From NCBI RefSeq assembly GCF_007998985.1, contig NZ_CP041659.1, positions 1,858,001 to 1,922,000 of the forward strand: a stretch of 64,000 nucleotides of DNA, written 5' to 3'. The number at the start of each line of letters is the position of its first letter. Position 1 is the first letter of the stretch. This document shows positions 45,146-54,965 of this stretch, one piece after another. The notes under the pieces were generated by a model. It had not been told where the DNA came from, did no database searches, and saw nothing but the letters and a program-made list of their open reading frames with translations. A program made the translations under genes and the position numbers. The stretch is from Sphingomonas xanthus. GTDB taxonomy: Bacteria; Pseudomonadota; Alphaproteobacteria; Sphingomonadales; Sphingomonadaceae.

Positions 45146-45787
45146 TTAGCCCGCGGAGCACTGCGCAGCGCGCTGCGCGTGTAGCCAGGCGACCAGCTCG
45201 CCAAGCGATAGCAGCCGGTTGAACGTCACCCCCATGAAGCCTTGGTCGCTCCATCGAGCGACCCCTGCCTGTGCAGGCAAGCCAGGCAGGCTGACAACGA
45301 CATCGGTGCCATCGGGAATGAGCGTATCACAGCGAAGCTTGACGCCGCCTTGCGAAATATCGCGAGCTTCGACGCGCAGGACGGTCGAGCCATCGCGCAA
45401 TGTCGCATGGCAGCCCGTCTCGATCCGCGGCATGCGCGGCCTCGGACCATCCATGCTCGTGGACAGAATGTCGATCACATCGATCGGCTGGTCGAATGCG
45501 ACGCCGGCGTTCTGGTCGCGCACCCAACTGATCGTCCCATTGACGGGCTGACCGCTCTTCAGCTCGACGGTGAGCGAGGTGCCCACATCAAGCGTGCAGT
45601 AGAGGCGGATCATCATCCCGCCGGCCGAGATATTCTTTATCAGGCAGAGTTCGCGCCGGTCTCCGACCTGGATCGAGCCGACCCGAAACAAGGTCATGTG
45701 CCGATCGCCTTCTCGCCGATCCCCCGACTCCGTCGGAGCATTGTTCGACAGCGAATAGAGCGTCGTTTCTACCGGCTGATGATCCAA
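45146..45787 (-). CDS. Tandem PilZ-domain protein
   Basis: 213 aa with two PilZ domains: one with Arg-Arg-Glu-Gly-Asp-Arg (24-29) and Asn-Ile-Ser-Ala-Gly-Gly-Met near residue 53, another with Arg-Met-Pro-Arg-Ile (about 118) and Asp-Ile-Ser-Gln-Gly-Gly-Val-Lys. The first has the full RxxxR and NxSxxG; in the second the first motif is only RxxR-like, so it may be degenerate. The start is TTG at 45787 with GGAG eight bases upstream; no ATG before the first motif is available. The 16-bp gap to the single-PilZ gene shows no terminator. Confidence 0.85.
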   Translation of the reverse strand: MDHQPVETTLYSLSNNAPTESGDRREGDRHMTLFRVGSIQVGDRRELCLIKNISAGGMMIRLYCTLDVGTSLTVELKSGQPVNGTISWVRDQNAGVAFDQPIDVIDILSTSMDGPRPRMPRIETGCHATLRDGSTVLRVEARDISQGGVKLRCDTLIPDGTDVVVSLPGLPAQAGVARWSDQGFMGVTFNRLLSLGELVAWLHAQRAAQCSAG

Positions 45788-45996
45788 TCGACTTACTCCA
45801 CGACAAACCGCGGCATTGACTGGGCGCTGATGAACCAGGGCCTCGGTCGTCCTGCTGCGCCGATGGTAGTTCGAGATGAATTACCAACAGGTTGATGGAT
45901 GCTCCGAAGCGGTTTCAGCGGAATTGCTTGCCGTCCGACCGCCTAGGGGATAGCAGCACAAGCTGGACCAACCTGTCAGGGGTCCAGGAGCGCGCG

Positions 45997-46965
45997 ATGC
46001 ATTTCGTAAGCCATGGACTGGCAGCCGGCCTGGTTCTGATGAGCACGCCGGCCTGGGCCGATGCCGATAGCCCCGCACCGCAACCGGCGATGCTTGTGGC
46101 GGAAAATTACGACCATGTGGCGATTGGTGAAGACCGCACCGAACGTATGACGGTTGCGGTGTCGGTTGCCGGGAAGGGCCCCTATCGCTTCCTGGTCGAC
46201 ACCGGATCCGAACGCACCGTCATATCGCGTGAACTGGCGACCCGGCTTGGCCTTGCCGGCGGACGCGACGCCGTGGTGCACAGCGTTCTTGGCGCCAACC
46301 GCGTGAGCACGGTGCGGATTCCGAGCCTTTCAGTCAGCAACATCCGGCTTGCGGCCGGGGATGCGCCGGCGCTCAAGGCATCGAACATCGGCGCGGATGG
46401 ACTTCTGGGGATCGACAGCCTCCAGCATCATCGCGTGATGTTCGATTTCAAGGGCGGCACCATGTCGGTGCTGCCGGCGAGCCTGCCGGTGGCCCGGCTG
46501 GACGGCGACACGATTATTGTTCGTGCCCGATCGCGAAACGGCCGGCTGATCTTCACCGACGCCGAACTCGGCGGCCGCAAGATTGCGGTAGTGGTCGACA
46601 CCGGAAGCCAGATCAGCATCGCCAACCTCGCCGCGCTCAAGGCACTGCGGCGCCGAGGCGGCTCGACGCTCCCGGACCCGGTCGCGATCGAAACGGTGAC
46701 CGGCGAACAGACCATTGCGGAAGTGGCCAGACTGCAAGGTCTGCGCATCGGCGGGCTGGCGATAAACGAGCTTGCGGTGGCCTTTGCGGACGCGCACATC
46801 TTTCGGGAATTGAAGCTCGACCGGAGGCCCGCGATCCTGCTGGGGATGAACGCGATCCGCGCGTTCGACCAAGTATCGATCGATTTCGCCAGCCGCAAGA
46901 TCCGCTTCGTCTTGCCGGAATCGCGCCTGGCCGACGGCATCCGAATGGCGTTGCTGATCAACTAA
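45997..46965 (+). CDS. Double retropepsin-like aspartic protease, secreted
   Basis: 322 aa. A signal peptide (to Ala-Trp-Ala near 22) precedes two retropepsin-like domains, each with Val-Asp-Thr-Gly-Ser (67-71 and 200-204). Most bacterial secreted proteins of this group carry one or two such domains, and two Asp-Thr-Gly motifs in one chain would make a complete pepsin-like active site. The ATG at 45997 has AGGAG six bases upstream. The frame is open upstream to 45892, but those residues precede no signal peptide. The target is unknown. 45788-45996 holds no gene. Confidence 0.82.
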   Translation: MHFVSHGLAAGLVLMSTPAWADADSPAPQPAMLVAENYDHVAIGEDRTERMTVAVSVAGKGPYRFLVDTGSERTVISRELATRLGLAGGRDAVVHSVLGANRVSTVRIPSLSVSNIRLAAGDAPALKASNIGADGLLGIDSLQHHRVMFDFKGGTMSVLPASLPVARLDGDTIIVRARSRNGRLIFTDAELGGRKIAVVVDTGSQISIANLAALKALRRRGGSTLPDPVAIETVTGEQTIAEVARLQGLRIGGLAINELAVAFADAHIFRELKLDRRPAILLGMNAIRAFDQVSIDFASRKIRFVLPESRLADGIRMALLIN

Positions 46966-47024
46966 AGACGATGTGGCCTCATCGCCACAGCATCTCATTA
47001 ACCAGCTGTTTGAGGCAGATCGAC

Positions 47025-47055
47025 TTGAACTGCGGGTGCCAGCTTGCGTTAATAT
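47025..47055 (+). promoter_or_regulatory. Possible promoter for the L,D-transpeptidase gene
   Basis: TTGAAC (47025-47030) and TAATAT (47050-47055) with a 19-base spacer. Both boxes are close to sigma-70 consensus but the spacer is longer than ideal. The implied start site is about 30 bases before the TTG start codon. Confidence 0.38.
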
Positions 47056-47092
47056 AGGCCTGTGTAGGACGTCGGCCGAGAGGGGAAAGACA

Positions 47093-48409
47093 TTGAAATA
47101 TACCGGAATTGCAGCATTGGCGTTGGTTACCGCGGGACCGCTCGCGGCACAGGCGCCGACGACGAGCGCGGTGGTGCCGTCGGTTGCACCGGCCAACAGC
47201 GACGTTTCCCGCTATTATGACGCCAGCCGCAATGCGCCGATCTGGTTTCGCGCCGGCCAGGGCGAGGCCGTGCCCCAGCTGATCTCCATTCTCCGCCGCT
47301 CGCCGGTCGATGGCTTTACGCGCGGCCCGCAATTGGCCGCCGAGGTCGAGACCGCCTTCGCCGCCGCCCGCACCGGCGACGCCAAGGCCGTTCAGCATGC
47401 AGAGCGGGTCATGTCGTCGGCCTGGGTGGCCTATGTCCAGACGATCAGCGCTCCGACGCCGGGCATGATCTACGGCGAAAAATGGGTCACTCCGGTTACA
47501 CCGACGACCTTCGGGATCCTCAGCAAGGCTTTGAACGCGCCGTCGCTGGCCCAGCACCTCAAGAGCGTGTCCGACATCAACCCGGTATATGCCGGGCTGC
47601 GCGACAAAGCCGTCGAAGAATCCCAACTGCCCGGCGGCGGCAACGCCGCGCGCTACATGGCGAACATGGAACGCGCCCGCTCGATCCCGGCCAAAGGTCG
47701 GTTTGTGCTGGTCGATGCGGCGACTGCGCGGCTGTGGCTTTACGAAGACGGCCGCCCGGTCGATTCCATGAAGGTTGTTGTCGGCGACAAGGACAAACTT
47801 GGGCTGCCGACTCCAATGATCGCCAGCGTGATCTGGTACACCACCTTCAACCCTTATTGGCACGTTCCCGACCATCTGGCGCGCAAGAGCGCGGCGCGGG
47901 TTGTCAAGGAAGGCGAAGCCTATCTGAAGCGCAGCGGCTACCAGGTCGTCGACAGCTGGAGCAAGGACGCCAAGGTGCTTCCCGCCTCTAGCGTGGACTG
48001 GAAAGCAGTCGCGGCCGGCACCGCCAGCGTCAAGCTGCGCCAGCTTCCGGGCGGCAATAATTCCATGGGCGACATGAAGTTCAACTTCGCCAACCCGGAA
48101 GGCATCTACCTTCACGACACGCCAACGCGCGAACATTTCGCCAAGTCGCAGCGGACCATCAGCAACGGCTGCATCCGCGTCGAGGACGCGAAGCGACTGG
48201 CGCGCTGGTTGCTGCAGCGTGATGCCTCGGCCCCGACCAAGGATGCCGAACAGCATGTTGTGCTTCCCCAGGGCGTCCCGGTCTATGTCACTTACCTGAC
48301 TGCCCAACCGCATCTCGGCGAAGTAGCGCTGGCGAAGGACGTTTACGGTTGGGACGCGCGGTCAACGTCGAGCGCCGCAGTCGCGGCAAAGGCCGGCGCG
48401 GGCTCCTGA
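47093..48409 (+). CDS. L,D-transpeptidase (YkuD family)
   Basis: 438 aa. The start is TTG at 47093 with GAGGGG seven bases ahead, which puts the signal peptide (about 1-20, ending Ala-Gln-Ala) at the N-terminus. An N-terminal Asp-Ala-Ser-Arg-Asn-Ala-Pro-Ile-Trp-Phe is YcbB-like. The YkuD core has Ile-Tyr-Leu-His-Asp-Thr-Pro and Ile-Ser-Asn-Gly-Cys-Ile-Arg-Val-Glu-Asp with the catalytic Cys. It should form 3-3 cross-links in peptidoglycan or attach proteins, in the periplasm. Single gene between the protease and tRNA-Lys. Confidence 0.9.
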   Translation: MKYTGIAALALVTAGPLAAQAPTTSAVVPSVAPANSDVSRYYDASRNAPIWFRAGQGEAVPQLISILRRSPVDGFTRGPQLAAEVETAFAAARTGDAKAVQHAERVMSSAWVAYVQTISAPTPGMIYGEKWVTPVTPTTFGILSKALNAPSLAQHLKSVSDINPVYAGLRDKAVEESQLPGGGNAARYMANMERARSIPAKGRFVLVDAATARLWLYEDGRPVDSMKVVVGDKDKLGLPTPMIASVIWYTTFNPYWHVPDHLARKSAARVVKEGEAYLKRSGYQVVDSWSKDAKVLPASSVDWKAVAAGTASVKLRQLPGGNNSMGDMKFNFANPEGIYLHDTPTREHFAKSQRTISNGCIRVEDAKRLARWLLQRDASAPTKDAEQHVVLPQGVPVYVTYLTAQPHLGEVALAKDVYGWDARSTSSAAVAAKAGAGS

Positions 48410-48459
48410 ACCCTCCGATTACGGAAAAATGCCACCGGGGCGTCTTGGGGGAGGTGCCC

Positions 48460-48535
48460 TGGTGAGCCGTGCTGGATTCGAACCAGCGACCTACTGATTA
48501 AAAGTCAGTTGCTCTACCAACTGAGCTAACGGCCC
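48460..48535 (-). tRNA. tRNA-Lys (anticodon TTT)
   Basis: A full cloverleaf on the minus strand. The acceptor GGGCCGT pairs with ACGGCTC (one G-U). The D arm is AGCTCAGTTGGTAGAGCA, the anticodon arm CTGACTTTTAATCAG has TTT as anticodon, and the T arm CTGGTTCGAATCCAG is perfect. The discriminator is A and the CCA end is encoded (48460-48462). A T run on the minus strand follows about 30 bases downstream (plus A at 48425-48429). The rest of the gap 48410-48554 shows no gene. Confidence 0.97.
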
Positions 48536-48554
48536 TCACCAGGGCATGGGTCCG

Positions 48555-49046
48555 TTAGCTTGCCGGTCGCCGCTTGCCAAGACGTGAGTGGAGGTGTTCA
48601 GCAGTGAGCGCGCCCAATATCGGCCAATGGGGGGCGATCGCCCGCATAGGGCCCAGCACGAAGTTCCGTTCGGCCAGCCGCGGATGGGGGATGGTGAGGC
48701 TGCGCGAGACAAGGCGGCCGCCGTCCCAGGCGATCAGGTCTAGGTCCAGCACCCGCATGCCCCAGCGCCGTCCGGGGCGGCGCCCGAAACGGCGTTCGAT
48801 GGCCTTGAGTTCAGCCAGCATCGCGGCAGGCGCGTGGACACTCTCGACCAGCGCAACGGCATTGGCGAAATCCCGGCCGGCGCCGCCAACCGCCTTGTTG
48901 AGGACGATCGGCGAGGCATCGAACAAGGCGAACAGCCGGTCGAGCTCGGCAATTGCCGCGGCAACCACCCCCGCCGGACGCCCGAAGCGGATATGGCGGC
49001 GGTTCGATCCGATCGCCACGGCGTAGAGATGCGTTGCCTCGCTCAT
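48555..49046 (-). CDS. folK: 2-amino-4-hydroxy-6-hydroxymethyldihydropteridine diphosphokinase
   Basis: 163 aa. Pyrophosphorylates hydroxymethyl-dihydropterin in folate synthesis. The family pattern is seen as Val-Ala-Ile-Gly-Ser-Asn at the start, Arg-Trp-Gly-Met-Arg-Val-Leu-Asp-Leu-Asp-Leu-Ile (the metal-binding Asp pair) and Ile-Pro-His-Pro-Arg-Leu-Ala-Glu-Arg-Asn-Phe-Val-Leu-Gly-Pro. ATG at 49046. The folate product serves the glycine cleavage and glyA enzymes of this window. Divergent from the uracil-DNA glycosylase gene. Confidence 0.94.
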   Translation of the reverse strand: MSEATHLYAVAIGSNRRHIRFGRPAGVVAAAIAELDRLFALFDASPIVLNKAVGGAGRDFANAVALVESVHAPAAMLAELKAIERRFGRRPGRRWGMRVLDLDLIAWDGGRLVSRSLTIPHPRLAERNFVLGPMRAIAPHWPILGALTAEHLHSRLGKRRPAS

Positions 49047-49069
49047 CCCCGCTCGCCTAGGCTGGCGGC

Positions 49070-49741
49070 ATGGATTTCGCCAGCCCCGCCGACCTGTCGC
49101 CGCTGCCCACCGCCGAAGCGCCGCGCGACTGCCCGCTGTGCCCTCGGCTGGTCGAGTTCCGCCATCAATGTCGAGCCGAGCATCCCGACTGGTGGAACGC
49201 GCCGGTCCCAGTGTTCGGCGACCCCCAGGCCTGGCTTGGGATCGTCGGCCTGGCGCCCGGCAAGCAGGGCGCCAACCGCACCGGCCGGCCCTTTACCGGC
49301 GATTATGCGGGTGACCTGCTTTACGCCACGCTGGCCCGTTTCGGGCTGAGCGAGGGCGACTATGCCGCGCATCTGGGCGATGGACTGCGGCTTAAGGGCG
49401 CGATCATCCTCAATGCAGTGAAATGCCTGCCGCCGCAGAACAAGACTCTGCCCGCCGAGGAAGCGAACTGCCGTCCTTTCCTGCTCACCGCGATCGCGCA
49501 GCTGCCCCGGCTCACCAGTTTTATCGCGCTGGGCAAGGTCGCGCACGACACCCTGTGCCGCAGCTTCAGCGTACCCCTCGCGCGCGCCCGCTTCGCCCAT
49601 GGGGCGGTCCATGCGCTGCCCGACGGGCGGACCCTTTACGACAGCTATCATTGCAGCCGCTACAACCAGAATACGCGCCGGCTCGACGCGGGTATGTTCG
49701 AAGCTGTGTTCGAGCGGGCGATCGCCGATCGGGATGGTTGA
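49070..49741 (+). CDS. Family 5 uracil-DNA glycosylase (UDGb type)
   Basis: 223 aa. Removes uracil and some deaminated bases from DNA. Motif Gly-Leu-Ala-Pro-Gly-Lys-Gln-Gly-Ala-Asn-Arg-Thr-Gly-Arg-Pro-Phe-Thr-Gly near residue 63 is the UDGb variant of the active-site loop. Four cysteines (Cys-Pro-Leu-Cys near residue 21, one more at about 34, and Cys-Leu-Pro-Pro-Gln near 122) may hold a 4Fe-4S cluster. The C-terminal Ser-Tyr-His-Cys-Ser-Arg-Tyr-Asn is the second motif, with Cys where Pro is common. Overlaps the GNAT start by 8 bases. Confidence 0.88.
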   Translation: MDFASPADLSPLPTAEAPRDCPLCPRLVEFRHQCRAEHPDWWNAPVPVFGDPQAWLGIVGLAPGKQGANRTGRPFTGDYAGDLLYATLARFGLSEGDYAAHLGDGLRLKGAIILNAVKCLPPQNKTLPAEEANCRPFLLTAIAQLPRLTSFIALGKVAHDTLCRSFSVPLARARFAHGAVHALPDGRTLYDSYHCSRYNQNTRRLDAGMFEAVFERAIADRDG

Positions 49742-50224
49742 GCTTCGCACCCCGCGCCTATTGCTGCGCCGAGCGCGCATGGACGATCTTGCCGATGTCC
49801 ATGCGGTGATGAGCGATCCCGAGGTGATGCGCTATTGGTCGACCGCGCCGCACCGCGAAATCGACCAGACCGAACGCTGGCTCCGCTCGATGGTCGACGC
49901 CGATCCAGCGGGTAGCGACGACTTCCTCATTGAGCGCGGCGGCCGGGTGATCGGCAAGTTGGGCTGTTGGCAGTTGCCCGAAATAGGCTTCCAGCTGGCG
50001 CGCGATCAATGGGGGCAGGGGCTGGCCAGCGAAGCCATGGCGGTCTTTATTGCCCGCCGCCGATCGATCGGCGCGTCATCGCGGCTTACCGCCGACGTCG
50101 ATCCGCGCAACCTCGCTTCACTCGAGCTGCTCCGGCGCCACGGCTTCGTCGAAACCGGCCGCGTGGCGGGAACGTGGCAGATCGGCGACGAGCTTTGCGA
50201 CAGCGTTTACCTGGCGCTCGACCT

Positions 50225-50228
<4 letters not shown>
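49734..50228 (+). CDS. GNAT family N-acetyltransferase (RimJ/RimL type)
   Basis: 164 aa. The acetyl-CoA loop is Gln-Trp-Gly-Gln-Gly-Leu-Ala-Ser-Glu-Ala near residue 90, and the C-terminal Asn-Leu-Ala-Ser-Leu-Glu-Leu-Leu-Arg-Arg-His-Gly-Phe is the usual last helix. The N-terminal Leu-Arg-Thr-Pro-Arg-Leu-Leu-Leu-Arg-Arg-Ala fits ribosomal-protein or small-molecule acetyltransferases. ATG at 49734 lies inside the glycosylase 3' end. The substrate is unknown. Confidence 0.88.
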
Positions 50229-51072
<844 letters not shown>

Positions 51073-51076
<4 letters not shown>

Positions 51077-52047
51077 GCGGGCACCTGCTGGCTGATGCAG
51101 TGGAAACTTCCGCCGCCGGTCAGCAGATGGTCGGCGCGCAGGCCGATGACGCGGCGGTCGGGAAAGATGTCCTGAAGTGCGGCGACCGCGGCATCATCGT
51201 TGGGCGCGCCGTAGAGGGGCACAACGACGGTGGCATTGCCGATATAGAAATTCATGTAGCTGGCGGGCACGATTTCGCCATCGCGGGTCACTTCGCCAGG
51301 GGAGGGGATGGCGACCACATCCAGGTCGGCATCGAGCAGCATTTCAGCGGCGTCGGCATAAGCGGAGGCATTGGGGTCGTCGGCAACCGCTTCGGGAATG
51401 GCGACACGGCCTGGGGCCACGAAACGCGCCAGATTGTCGACATGGCCATCGGTGTGATCGTTGACGAGGCCGTCGCCAAGCCAGACGATGCGGTTCGCGC
51501 CAAGGTCGCGCTTGAGCCGTTCCTCGACCTCGTCCTTGTCGAAACCTGGGTTGCGGTTGGGGTTGAGCAGGCACTGTTCGGTGGTCAGGAAGGTGCCGCT
51601 GCCATCACCGTCGATGGCCCCGCCTTCGAGGATCCAGTCGGCCTTGGCGTAGGGCAGGCCCGCTTCCGCGGCCAGCCGTTCGCCGATGCTGTCGTCGCCC
51701 TCCAGCTCATATTTGCCGCCCCAGCCGTTGAAGCCGAAGCCCTGCGCCCGGAAACTGGCCGTCGTGCCGCACAGGATCGCGCCGGTATCGCGCAGCCAGA
51801 TGTCGCCGAACGGCTCGACGATGACCTTGGCGAACGGCGCCTGCCGCCGCGCTTCGGCCGCCGCGCTCTCGTCTGCCGCGACTAGCCATACCGCTTCCCC
51901 GGCTCCGTCGGCATGAACCGCGCGCGCGAAGGCGGCAACTTCGGCCTGGGCAGGCGCGAGATCCTCCTCCCACAGGTCGGCGGCGCTTGGAAATCCGATC
52001 CACACGGCGGCGTGGGGTGCCCATTCGGGGAGGGGAGGATGAGTCAT
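51073..52047 (-). CDS. aguA: Agmatine deiminase
   Basis: 324 aa. Peptidylarginine-deiminase-like fold; converts agmatine to N-carbamoylputrescine. Trp-Ile-Gly-Phe-Pro near the N-terminus, Trp-Leu-Arg-Asp-Thr-Gly near residue 105, the His in Asp-His-Thr-Asp-Gly-His-Val-Asp, and catalytic Cys317 in Gly-Gly-Gly-Ser-Phe-His-Cys-Ile. ATG at 52047 (Met-Thr-His-Pro-Pro-Leu-Pro-Glu-Trp) is preferred to a longer frame reaching 52152. With aguB it makes putrescine; the agmatine source (speA) is not in the window. Confidence 0.94.
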
Positions 52048-52143
52048 CGGCGGCGCGATACCAGCGCCGATCACGAAGTCCAACAATCGGCTTGCAGATT
52101 GATCGATCCTTGGCATTGTTTCGCGGCCGAATAAGGGGGGAAG

Positions 52144-54117
52144 ATGTTCCAACGTAGTTGCGTGCTGGCCGCATTGCTGGCCGGAATTTCAAGTCAATCT
52201 GTTGCGCAAGTCATGCCGCTCGCGGAAGCCGCGAAACGCTTCGGGGCCAGGGAGACGGTGGTTGGCGCCGACCTGTCTCCATCAGGTCGCAAAGTGGCAT
52301 TTCTGTCAGCTGGCGCTGGTCCGGCCACCATGGCGAAGATCCTTGACCTCGATACGTCGAAGTTGACGACATTGCTGGCGTCGCGCGGAACGCCAGACAA
52401 TCTCGACTGGTGCGGTTTCGCGTCCGAAGCGCGGCTCGTTTGTCGTTACGGCGGCAACGTTCCCTACGAGGGGCTGCTGGTCGGCGTATCGCGGATGATC
52501 AGCGTCGGTGCCGACGGTTCGAACCTGCGCGAACTCGGCGTCAGGCGATCGTTCGACGCCCAGGTCAGGCAATTCGACGGATCGATCATAGACTGGCTTC
52601 CTGGATCCGGCGGGTCGATCTTGATGGCGCGTTCCTATGTCCCGCAAGCCAATGACACGGGGACCCGGCTCACCAGTTCGACGAGCGGACTTGGCGTGGA
52701 CCGCATTGACCTCAATACGATGCGATCGAGTCCGGTGGAAAAACCGCGCGACAATGTTTCGCGCTACCTGTCCGACGGAAACGGCAATGTTCGGATTCTG
52801 TCTGTCGATGAAGTCGCTGCGCAGCAATTGACCGGCGTCACGCGGCATCGATTTCGCATGGCGGGGAGCAAGGAATGGCTGGAGCTCGGCCAGTACAACC
52901 GACGTGACAATAGCGGGATTTGGCCACTCGCCGTCGATGCATCGATCAATTCCGTCTACGTGCTGGAATCACTGAACGGTCGCGACGCCCTTTACCGCAT
53001 CACGCTTGATGCCAGCCGGTGGAAGACCCTCGTCGCCAGCAACGACAAAGTGGATATCGGTGGGGTCGTCCGCCTCGGGGACGGGCACCCGGTCATCGGC
53101 TACACCTATACTGACGAGCGCAGCCACACGGTCTATTTCGATGTCGAACACCACCAGCTGGCGGCGGCCTTGGCCAAGGCGCTGCCAGACACGCCGCTCA
53201 TCCATTTCGTCAGCGCGTCGGAAGACGGCAAGACCCTTTTAGTCCACGCAAGCGCCGACACTGATCCGGGTGTCTTCTACCTGCTCGATCGCGCGACAAG
53301 ACAGATGAAACCAATCATGGTTTCGCGTGAAGAGCTGGAAGGCCAAACCCTGGCACCGGTCAAGCCGATCACCTATCGCGCGGCGGACGGCGCCATTATT
53401 CCCGCTTATCTGACCATGGCGAAAGGCGGGCCGCAAACCCACCGTCCCGCGGTGGTGCTACCGCATGGTGGCCCAAGCTCTCGTGACTACTGGGGATTTG
53501 ACTGGTTGGCTCAATTCCTCGCTGCGCGAGGCTATGCGGTGATCCAGCCCAATTTTCGCGGATCGGCGGGTTATGGCAGCGAACATCTAGGCGAGAACGC
53601 CTTCCGTGACTGGAAGAGCGCAATGTCCGACATTGCCGATTCCGCCGATTATCTGGTCACCCAGGGCATTGCCGATCCCGACCGGATTGCCATCGTCGGT
53701 TGGTCTTACGGCGGTTATGCCGCGCTCCAATCCGCGACCCTGACGCCCGACAGGTTCAAGGCCGTCGTTGCCATTGCCCCGGTGACCGACCTGATGATGT
53801 TGAAGGCCGACGCCGCCGGTTTCACCAACGAGGAGCTGACCAGGGCATTCATCGGCGCCGGGGACCATGTCCGGGCCGGTTCGCCACTGCAGAACAGCGC
53901 AAGGATCAAGTCTCCAGTGCTGCTGGTTCATGGCGATATGGATATCAATGTCGCTGTCAGGCACAGCGTCCGGATGAACGAGGCGCTGCAGGGTCGGGGC
54001 GCGGACGTTCAGTTCCTGCAGTATAAAGGGCTCGACCATTATCTTGAAGATGGCTCTGTGCGGGCCGAAATGCTGACCAAGATGGGCGAGTTGCTGGACC
54101 GGACGATCGGCAAGTAA
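52144..54117 (+). CDS. S9 prolyl-oligopeptidase family serine peptidase, secreted
   Basis: 657 aa. Signal peptide to about residue 21 (Gln-Ser-Val-Ala-Gln). A beta-propeller-like N-terminal domain is followed by an alpha/beta hydrolase with the nucleophile Ser521 in Gly-Trp-Ser-Tyr-Gly-Gly-Tyr, acid Asp600 and His632 (Gly-Leu-Asp-His-Tyr). It is of the DPP IV/acylaminoacyl-peptidase branch and should cleave short peptides in the periplasm. The ATG has AGGGGGGAAG just upstream. Neighbours give no pathway hint. Its terminator is shared with rpsD. Confidence 0.93.
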   Translation: MFQRSCVLAALLAGISSQSVAQVMPLAEAAKRFGARETVVGADLSPSGRKVAFLSAGAGPATMAKILDLDTSKLTTLLASRGTPDNLDWCGFASEARLVCRYGGNVPYEGLLVGVSRMISVGADGSNLRELGVRRSFDAQVRQFDGSIIDWLPGSGGSILMARSYVPQANDTGTRLTSSTSGLGVDRIDLNTMRSSPVEKPRDNVSRYLSDGNGNVRILSVDEVAAQQLTGVTRHRFRMAGSKEWLELGQYNRRDNSGIWPLAVDASINSVYVLESLNGRDALYRITLDASRWKTLVASNDKVDIGGVVRLGDGHPVIGYTYTDERSHTVYFDVEHHQLAAALAKALPDTPLIHFVSASEDGKTLLVHASADTDPGVFYLLDRATRQMKPIMVSREELEGQTLAPVKPITYRAADGAIIPAYLTMAKGGPQTHRPAVVLPHGGPSSRDYWGFDWLAQFLAARGYAVIQPNFRGSAGYGSEHLGENAFRDWKSAMSDIADSADYLVTQGIADPDRIAIVGWSYGGYAALQSATLTPDRFKAVVAIAPVTDLMMLKADAAGFTNEELTRAFIGAGDHVRAGSPLQNSARIKSPVLLVHGDMDINVAVRHSVRMNEALQGRGADVQFLQYKGLDHYLEDGSVRAEMLTKMGELLDRTIGK

Positions 54118-54122
54118 GAAAT

Positions 54123-54152
54123 AAAAAGGGCGGCCCGCGAAGGCCGCCCTTA
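54123..54152 (-). terminator. Terminator for rpsD (and S9 peptidase gene)
   Basis: GGGCGGCC (54128-54135) pairs with GGCCGCCC (54142-54149) around CGCGAA. On the minus strand the stem is followed by TTTTTAT, a good intrinsic terminator for rpsD; on the plus strand only TTAA follows the stem. Confidence 0.8.
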
Positions 54153-54174
54153 ATGCTTGGAGCTGGTGCCCGGA

Positions 54175-54789
54175 TTAGCGCGAATAGAATTCGACAACCA
54201 GGTTCGGTTCCATGCGGACGGGGTAGGGCACCTCGTCGAGCGTAGGAACGCGGGTGAACTGGACCTTCGAGGTGCCGTCGGGCGAAACATAATCGGGAAC
54301 GTCACGCTCGGCGAGGCTCTGCGCTTCGATCACCAGCGCCATTTCCTGCGCCTTCGATCCCAGTTCGATCACGTCGCCGACCGCGATGCGGCGCGAGGCG
54401 ATGTTGCACTTCACGCCGTTGACGCGAATGTGGCCGTGGCTGACCAGCTGGCGCGCGGCCCAGATCGTCGGCGCGAACTTGGCGCGATAGACGACCATGT
54501 CGAGGCGACGCTCGAGCAGGCCGATGAGGTTCTGGCTGGCGTCGCCCTTCATGCGCGACGCTTCCTGGAAGGTGCGCTTGAACTGCTTTTCGGTGACGTC
54601 GCCGTAATAGCCCTTGAGCTTCTGCTTGGCGCGCAGCTGGATGCCGAAGTCCGACATCTTGCCCTTGCGGCGCTGGCCGTGCTGGCCGGGACCATATTCG
54701 CGGCGGTTGACCGGGCTCTTGGGACGTCCGAAGACGTTTTCGCCCATGCGGCGGTCGAGCTTATACTTGGCGCTGCTGCGCTTCGACAT
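54175..54789 (-). CDS. rpsD: 30S ribosomal protein S4
   Basis: 204 aa, the usual size. Primary 16S rRNA binder and translational control protein. The N-terminal [20 protein letters not shown], the S4 RNA-binding domain (Leu-Asp-Met-Val-Val-Tyr-Arg, then [10 protein letters not shown]) and the C-terminal Glu-Phe-Tyr-Ser-Arg are typical. Here it is monocistronic, outside the alpha operon. The 176-base gap to chorismate mutase shows no further gene. Confidence 0.97.
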   Translation of the reverse strand: MSKRSSAKYKLDRRMGENVFGRPKSPVNRREYGPGQHGQRRKGKMSDFGIQLRAKQKLKGYYGDVTEKQFKRTFQEASRMKGDASQNLIGLLERRLDMVVYRAKFAPTIWAARQLVSHGHIRVNGVKCNIASRRIAVGDVIELGSKAQEMALVIEAQSLAERDVPDYVSPDGTSKVQFTRVPTLDEVPYPVRMEPNLVVEFYSR

Positions 54790-54965
54790 GCGATTTCTCC
54801 AATTTGCTTCTTCGTTCGTATCCGGACCGCACCGGAAGGCCTGTTGCCAACCGCGACCACCGCTTCACCGGACGTGCAGGGTCAATTGCGAACCGCGCGC
54901 CTAGCCGGGCAGCCGCGAATCGTCAAGCTTTGCAAGGACAAGCGGCTTTTGGCATGGCCGGGGTC

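Noticed and set aside
45816..45844. TTGACT as a promoter -35 for the retropepsin gene
   Set aside because: No acceptable -10 box lies 16-18 bases downstream.
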